NCBI GenBank assembly: GCA_016550485.1
Contig: JABXGV010000220.1
Coordinates: 1-9,730, forward strand
DNA length: 9,730 nucleotides
From: an archaeon
Lineage (GTDB): Archaea; Asgardarchaeota; Hermodarchaeia; Hermodarchaeales; Hermodarchaeaceae
Reading direction: 5' to 3'
The notes beneath the pieces were generated by a model. It was not told the DNA's origin. It did no database searches and saw only the letters and a program-made list of their open reading frames with translations. Every line of letters begins with the position of its first letter. Positions within the stretch are counted from its first letter, which is position 1. Shown one piece after another: positions 6,902 to 9,730 of this stretch. The translations under genes were made by a program, and so were the position numbers.

Positions 6902-6987
6902 TTTGCCTTGAAGACCCCTTCTGCCTTTTCATTTCACCAATCAGTATTTTAGTCGCCGTCTAATTTAGTCCCCTTTGCTTCTACCTC

Positions 6988-6997
6988 TTAAGTTTAT
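6988..6997 (-). promoter_or_regulatory. Candidate promoter element facing the SMC operon
   Basis: On the minus strand this reads ATAAACTTAA, 91 bp upstream of the SMC ATG. It is an exact copy, in opposite orientation, of the element at 7243-7252 in front of the ubiquitin-like gene. It may be a TATA-type element or a shared regulator site. A nearer minus-strand AT element, around 6943-6952, could serve as the core promoter instead. Confidence 0.3.
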
Positions 6998-7242
6998 TCA
7001 CAACCCCGCTAGACCACTTCCGAGCAAGGTTTCAAGAAATTTAATCTTCTTTAAAGCTTTTCGAAGTGTGACCAATAGCAATGTTGACCTGGTAGTACTT
7101 CACTTTCTATAATTCTAGCCCTATAAACCTGCACGGGTGCTTCATAGAACAATAATCAAAAGGTGGAAGGGCGCCAAAAGGCTTGTAGGTCATGGATAAG
7201 ACGTAGCTACCCATCTGTGAAACAGTTATCTACACCCCTAAG

Positions 7243-7252
7243 ATAAACTTAA
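7243..7252 (+). promoter_or_regulatory. Candidate promoter element facing the ubiquitin-like operon
   Basis: ATAAACTTAA lies 37 bp before the GTG at 7290, so a start site about 25 bp downstream would leave a short leader containing the AGGTGAT ribosome binding site. It is followed by overlapping tandem octamers TTAAAGTG and TTAAAGTT (7249-7264), which may be an operator. The inverted copy at 6988-6997 suggests shared control of the two operons. Confidence 0.35.
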
Positions 7253-7277
7253 AGTGTTAAAGTTACGCCACACTTCT

Positions 7278-7284
7278 AGGTGAT
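7278..7284 (+). promoter_or_regulatory. Ribosome binding site deciding the GTG start of the ubiquitin-like gene
   Basis: AGGTGAT ends five bases before GTG 7290. An in-frame TGA at 7281-7283 rules out any earlier start, and no ATG occurs in the early part of the frame, so GTG is the only reasonable initiation codon. Confidence 0.55.
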
Positions 7285-7289
7285 TACAC

Positions 7290-7610
7290 GTGACAAGTGA
7301 TGAAGGTTTTTGGAGATCAATCATAGTTGATGTCGAACCGCGCCACAAGGAATTCCGCATCGGTATCGACGAGGATACAAGCGTCGGAGAAGTTATCCGA
7401 ACCCTAGTCACCCAAGCCCGAGATGAGGGAATTAGCATCGATGAGTGGGCAAAAGCTAAGATCGGTGACCAACGAGCCGAATTTGTGCTTATCCGTAAGG
7501 CACCTGAACCTACACGGCTCAGCCCCGCCGCTACTTTTGGTGACCTAGATCCCAAAGTCGTTGATGATGAATTCTTCCTCCTAGATGTTGTGCCAGAGGT
7601 AGGCGACTAG
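7290..7610 (+). CDS. Ubiquitin-like beta-grasp protein (YukD-like type)
   Basis: The protein has 106 residues. The order of predicted elements fits a beta-grasp: strand SIIVDVEP (10-17), strand EFRIGID (21-27), helix TSVGEVIRTLVTQARDEG (30-47), a longer insert with a second short helix (DEWAKAKIG), strand EFVLIRK (64-70), then a loop with LSPAATFGDL (77-86) and the final strand DDEFFLLDVVP (92-102). The pattern of xLxPxATxxDL followed by D-[DE]-x-[FV]-x-L is typical of ubiquitin-like and YukD-like domains. The C-terminus is PEVGD: one Gly followed by Asp, not an exposed Gly-Gly, so a mature conjugatable tail would need trimming or a different chemistry. It is the first gene of an operon and is followed 34 bp later by an E2-like gene, which is the best support for a modifier role. 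No sequence-level identity to ubiquitin is claimed; the call rests on fold pattern and context. Confidence 0.8.
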   Translation: MTSDEGFWRSIIVDVEPRHKEFRIGIDEDTSVGEVIRTLVTQARDEGISIDEWAKAKIGDQRAEFVLIRKAPEPTRLSPAATFGDLDPKVVDDEFFLLDVVPEVGD

Positions 7611-7644
7611 ACACACTCCACCATGATTTGGATACGGGACCCCT

Positions 7645-8394
7645 ATGACTCGAGCAGTTTTTTCCACGGAACTATTCAATGCACGTGTAGAAACACAGAT
7701 TCAGACCTTCTTTGACATGATGAACAACCTCTATGGACAGCGAGGTTGGCACCCCGACCCCCCTAGACGCAGGGATTTAAAATGGGAAAACGAGGACTTC
7801 ACCGTAGAAGTCACTAGCCGCTACCGTGATGGCGCCTACAAACGAATTCGGTTCACCATACGGAACCTGCCCGGGTATTTTCGGTGTCCAGGGACCCTCA
7901 CAGACCCGAACTCCATTCGGTATGAACACCGGTTTGCCTTCGACCTGCCCCGTGAGTATCCGCAGAATATTGGGTCTATCCGTCCCTCTGCTGAAACGCC
8001 GCTTTATCACCCACGACTGTCCGCTGGAGGCAAAGGGCTTGCCTGTTACTCGGTGCGAGGAGAGCTAGACCGGATCCTCGAAGACCTGCCATTCTTTGTA
8101 TTACTAAAGCCTGACCGTGTTGAGCCACCCTCCCAGTTCGCCTCCGATCACGGACTGAACACTCAAGCAATGTATTGGTATGAGCGAAATACCGATGGAA
8201 TTGTATCTACCCTTGAACGTCTTTGGGAGTCCCGACACAGAGAACATAGTGGCTCCGATGGCGAAAGACGTAGTGGACGTGTACAAATCATTGACCATTC
8301 CCAAGCACCTCCAACCGGTAGCCGGAGCCCAAGAATCCTTGATGCACCAGAGCGTCAACCTGGGCGTGTAAGAATTCTTGATGATGAAGAGTAG
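7645..8394 (+). CDS. E2-like ubiquitin-conjugating (UBC-fold) protein with SIM-like tail
   Basis: The protein has 249 residues. Residues about 10-195 fit a UBC/E2 fold: an N-terminal helix; strands FTVEVTS and KRIRFTIRN; FAFDLPREYP (97-106), matching the E2 'P-x-x-YP' strand; the HP motif Y-H122-P123-R124 where E2s have HPN; then G128-G129 and Cys134 in LACYS, at about the place of the catalytic Cys; and LNTQAMYWYERN (171-182), matching the E2 C-terminal helix motif P-x-N-x-x-A. His122 to Cys134 is two residues longer than in typical E2s and the HPN Asn is Arg. Residues 196-249 are disordered and hold three basic-hydrophobic-acidic motifs (GRVQIID, PRILD, GRVRILDDEE). E2s carry an activated modifier on a Cys thioester and pass it to a target. 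A non-catalytic RWD/UEV protein is less likely given the Cys. The Shine-Dalgarno sequence is weak. Confidence 0.85.
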   Translation: MTRAVFSTELFNARVETQIQTFFDMMNNLYGQRGWHPDPPRRRDLKWENEDFTVEVTSRYRDGAYKRIRFTIRNLPGYFRCPGTLTDPNSIRYEHRFAFDLPREYPQNIGSIRPSAETPLYHPRLSAGGKGLACYSVRGELDRILEDLPFFVLLKPDRVEPPSQFASDHGLNTQAMYWYERNTDGIVSTLERLWESRHREHSGSDGERRSGRVQIIDHSQAPPTGSRSPRILDAPERQPGRVRILDDEE

Positions 8395-8399
8395 AGGAG
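8393..8399 (+). promoter_or_regulatory. Ribosome binding site deciding the start of the 88-aa gene
   Basis: AGAGGAG overlaps the E2 stop codon and lies eight bases before ATG 8408. It argues for initiation there and against the earlier in-frame TTG 8378 and ATG 8381/8384, which have no comparable site. Confidence 0.5.
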
Positions 8400-8407
8400 C
8401 TGCCAGC

Positions 8408-8674
8408 ATGATGTCGAGCCGATCCCCTGATGATGAGGATGAAACTGAAGAGACCCCTCAGGAGCCTACACCTCCACGTTCTTCACCCGATGCTGGAACA
8501 GAACAGCCTATGGTGAAAGAAGATTCCACGCAGAGCTACCGGAGTCGAATCGTCATAATCGGGGAGAGAGACATCCCCTTCGAAGAGGAGAAACCTCCGA
8601 ACTTCTTACCGAATTTCCAAGTAAAGGTTCATCGAGTAAGCCGACCTGAGAAGCCCCGGGAGGTTGGAATGTGA
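8408..8674 (+). CDS. Small disordered protein with SIM-like motif, unknown family
   Basis: The protein has 88 residues from ATG 8408 (an in-frame start ten codons earlier at TTG 8378 is possible but lacks an RBS). I do not recognise a domain. The first 43 residues are acidic, Pro/Ser/Thr-rich and almost certainly disordered. Residues 45-55 read YRSRIVIIGERDIP-like: basic, then four hydrophobic residues, then acidic. This is the same motif found in the E2 tail and the RING tail. The last part, NFLPNFQVKVHRVSRP (65-80), could form a short strand and is basic. Its stop overlaps the RING-like gene by four bases (ATGTGA with the GTG start), so the two are translated in tandem. It could be an adaptor bridging E2 and RING proteins, a substrate, or a modifier-binding peptide; all three are inference. 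Confidence 0.75.
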   Translation: MMSSRSPDDEDETEETPQEPTPPRSSPDAGTEQPMVKEDSTQSYRSRIVIIGERDIPFEEEKPPNFLPNFQVKVHRVSRPEKPREVGM

Positions 8675-9066
8675 GCGTACATGGAGCCGCCCAGGTAAAA
8701 TGCGCGGTCTGCGATGACGCCGTCTCACTGGAAGCTGCCCGCCAAGATTGGTGGATATGCACGAGCTGCGGAAGCTATTTGTGTCCGCGCTGCTACACAC
8801 TGTTTACCAGGAGTGGTGACGATATCTGCCCAGGAACGATTGTCCGTGGGGCTGAACCACACCCACCTCACCTCACGAGATTCCTTGCACCTCGCACCAA
8901 TCCTGAACCACCAACCCATCAAGGTGAGTCCTCTGTCGTTATCTTGGAGGACATTCCCCGCCGACCTCCACCGAGAACCGGGGGCCGAGTAATAATCCTT
9001 GGTGACAGAGAGCCAAAAGAAGAAGAACACGAGACACAACAAGTGGATGAGGAAGATGCCAGCTAA
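8671..9066 (+). CDS. RING-like/treble-clef zinc protein, candidate E3, with SIM-like tail
   Basis: The protein has 131 residues, with a GTG start overlapping the previous stop and GGGAGG seven bases upstream. The N-terminal module carries C11-x2-C14, C30-x2-C33, C38-x2-C41 and C53-Pro, with His64/His67 as candidates for the eighth ligand; this fits a binuclear RING-type treble clef. Known RING proteins bind an E2 and promote transfer of the modifier. Residues 60-131 are disordered: Pro-rich linkers separate SSVVILEDIP (87-96) and GRVIILGDRE (105-114), and the end is strongly acidic. The module shares Cys spacing and flanking residues with the last gene of the SMC operon (2000-2461), which suggests duplication. 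Sitting directly downstream of ubiquitin-like and E2-like genes makes an E3 role likely, but a zinc-binding scaffold without ligase activity is possible. Confidence 0.85.
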   Translation: MSVHGAAQVKCAVCDDAVSLEAARQDWWICTSCGSYLCPRCYTLFTRSGDDICPGTIVRGAEPHPPHLTRFLAPRTNPEPPTHQGESSVVILEDIPRRPPPRTGGRVIILGDREPKEEEHETQQVDEEDAS

Positions 9067-9730
9067 CCTACCTGTTCAATTGGGGATTACCGCACCATCC
9101 CGAGTCCGGAGACTGCCTACCGCGAAGCCAAAAGAAAAGGTCACAATAACCCTCACTCGCAGCTTTGCAGGCCAAGCAGACCAATACGCCAACGGCGTCA
9201 TATTCGTTCGCGACCCCTTCGGTAGCAACATCGCTCGAATACCTTTCCAATTCGGTCAATACACAAAGGGCACATTTACCGTCCCAATAAAGGAGGAGCT
9301 TCTTTCAGGGATCTACACGGTCGCGGTAGCCTTCGAAGGCGAAAAGGACCTCACCAGCGCCAGAGGCGGCTCCAGTGAAATCCTGTTTGGCTGCTTCCAA
9401 GTAGCAAACGCCCTCCCCCCAGTCATCACCCACAAAGTAACCTATGAAGCGAAAATTACGAACTCCGGACAAGATGAATATGGAAAAGGCACCAAGACCA
9501 ACGTTGACCTCTTCGACGTAGCGGTGTTTCTTGCCACCCCAATTCCGATCCCCTTTCGCCAAGAAATCATCAAACTCACCCCAAAACCAGCGACTGGCGC
9601 GGAATCCAACGACTTGGTTGGAAACAACTGGGTACGGTTCAGCCTGAAGACGCTACCATTTGGCAAGAGCTTTACTTGTGGCTACACTGCCATCGTCCGA
9701 AATCGCTCCATAAGATACGTGCTCCCGCCA
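9056..9730 (+). CDS. Ig-like plus transglutaminase-N-type protein, 3' truncated by window end
   Basis: The frame is open to the last base (225 codons visible). The start overlaps the RING-like gene by 11 bases; ATG 9047 in the same frame is an alternative, and GAGGA lies directly before 9056. No signal peptide is seen. Residues about 25-115 look like an Ig/macroglobulin-type beta domain: GVIFVRDPFGSNIARIPF, then KGTFTVPI, then SGIYTVAVAFEG. Residues about 125-225 contain VTYEAKITNSG, a Gln/hydrophobic strand, DLVGNNWVRFSL and LPFGKSFTCGYTAIV. This order (N-x-G, then D-x-x-GN-x-x-x-F-x-[IL], then L-x-x-G-x-x-[FY]) is what I know from the segment preceding transglutaminase-like cysteine peptidase domains in archaea and bacteria. 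If so, the catalytic Cys-His-Asp domain lies beyond the window. It is co-transcribed with the conjugation genes, so a peptidase or deconjugase role is conceivable but not shown. Confidence 0.75.
   Translation, partial: MPANLPVQLGITAPSRVRRLPTAKPKEKVTITLTRSFAGQADQYANGVIFVRDPFGSNIARIPFQFGQYTKGTFTVPIKEELLSGIYTVAVAFEGEKDLTSARGGSSEILFGCFQVANALPPVITHKVTYEAKITNSGQDEYGKGTKTNVDLFDVAVFLATPIPIPFRQEIIKLTPKPATGAESNDLVGNNWVRFSLKTLPFGKSFTCGYTAIVRNRSIRYVLPP

Larger units (their letters stand above)
6902..7289. other. Divergent intergenic region between the SMC and ubiquitin-like operons
   Basis: These 388 bp are AT-richer than the flanking genes and hold no supportable ORF or recognisable RNA gene. On the SMC side lie a minus-strand element CTAAAATACT (plus 6943-6952 region), two direct repeats TATTTTAGTC (6945-6954) and TAATTTAGTC (6961-6970), and TTAAGTTTAT (6988-6997). 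On the other side lie ATAAACTTAA (7243-7252) and the tandem TTAAAGTG/TTAAAGTT (7249-7264), followed by the RBS at 7278. The middle (about 7010-7235) contains only short AT runs and a small CTGTgaaACAG hairpin (7215-7225), to which I assign no function. The region is long for a compact archaeal genome, so it may hold regulator sites or an unrecognised small RNA. Confidence 0.6.

Noticed and set aside
7826..8068. 80-codon plus-strand frame inside the E2-like gene
   Set aside because: It is an out-of-frame shadow of the E2-like gene with no RBS and no recognisable domain.
8378..8407. Upstream TTG/ATG starts of the 88-aa gene
   Set aside because: They overlap the E2 coding end and lack a ribosome binding site, whereas ATG 8408 has AGAGGAG at proper spacing.
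1..9730. Mobile elements, CRISPR arrays, tRNA or rRNA genes
   Set aside because: No transposase or integrase motifs, no regularly spaced repeats, and no tRNA-like or rRNA-like stretches were seen on either strand.

Overview
The window looks archaeal, and the gene content makes an Asgard-type lineage the most attractive guess, though no rRNA or other strict marker is present. Reasons are: short TATA-like elements instead of bacterial -35/-10 pairs; Shine-Dalgarno motifs of the GGTGA/GAGG type; frequent GTG and TTG starts; tightly coupled short operons; and eukaryote-like information-processing families (an Smc5/6-like SMC with kite and kleisin-like partners, an E2-like/RING-like/ubiquitin-like set, an HDAC-fold enzyme). 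There are no IS elements, tRNAs, rRNAs or CRISPR arrays.

Layout. Positions 3-401 (+) are the end of a two-component-regulator-type beta-propeller protein. It converges on a small acidic-tailed orphan at 445-849 (-). A 145-bp gap with a tandem 14/15-bp repeat separates that orphan from a divergent HDAC/AcuC-fold gene at 995-1975 (+). The HDAC gene converges on a four-gene minus-strand operon at 6901-2000: an SMC ATPase (974 aa), a winged-helix kleisin-like protein with an N-terminal Cys cluster (285 aa), a tandem winged-helix kite-like protein (218 aa) and a small RING-like Cys-rich protein (153 aa). A 388-bp gap (6902-7289) carries promoters in both directions. A second operon then runs on the plus strand: a ubiquitin-like beta-grasp protein (7290-7610), an E2-like enzyme with a candidate catalytic Cys (7645-8394), an 88-aa disordered linker-like protein (8408-8674), a RING-like protein (8671-9066) and a truncated Ig/transglutaminase-type protein (9056 to the window end).

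How it fits together. The minus-strand operon resembles, gene for gene, a stripped-down Smc5/6-Nse4-Nse1/3 complex, with the RING part of Nse1 as a separate protein. The plus-strand operon looks like a compact ubiquitin-like conjugation system. The two are tied together by three signals. They are divergent from one intergenic region. The same 10-mer, ATAAACTTAA, is oriented toward each operon in that gap. Each operon encodes a small RING-like protein, and the two RINGs share almost the same Cys spacing and flanking residues, so they look like paralogues. In addition, a short basic-hydrophobic-acidic motif of the kind [GS]R[VI]xI[IL]x[DE], which resembles SUMO-interacting motifs, recurs in the E2 tail, the 88-aa protein and the RING tail. 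My reading is that this is a candidate archaeal SMC complex coupled to its own ubiquitin-like modification system. No E1 or JAB/MPN deconjugase is visible in the window. All family assignments are by eye from remembered family patterns; no search was run.
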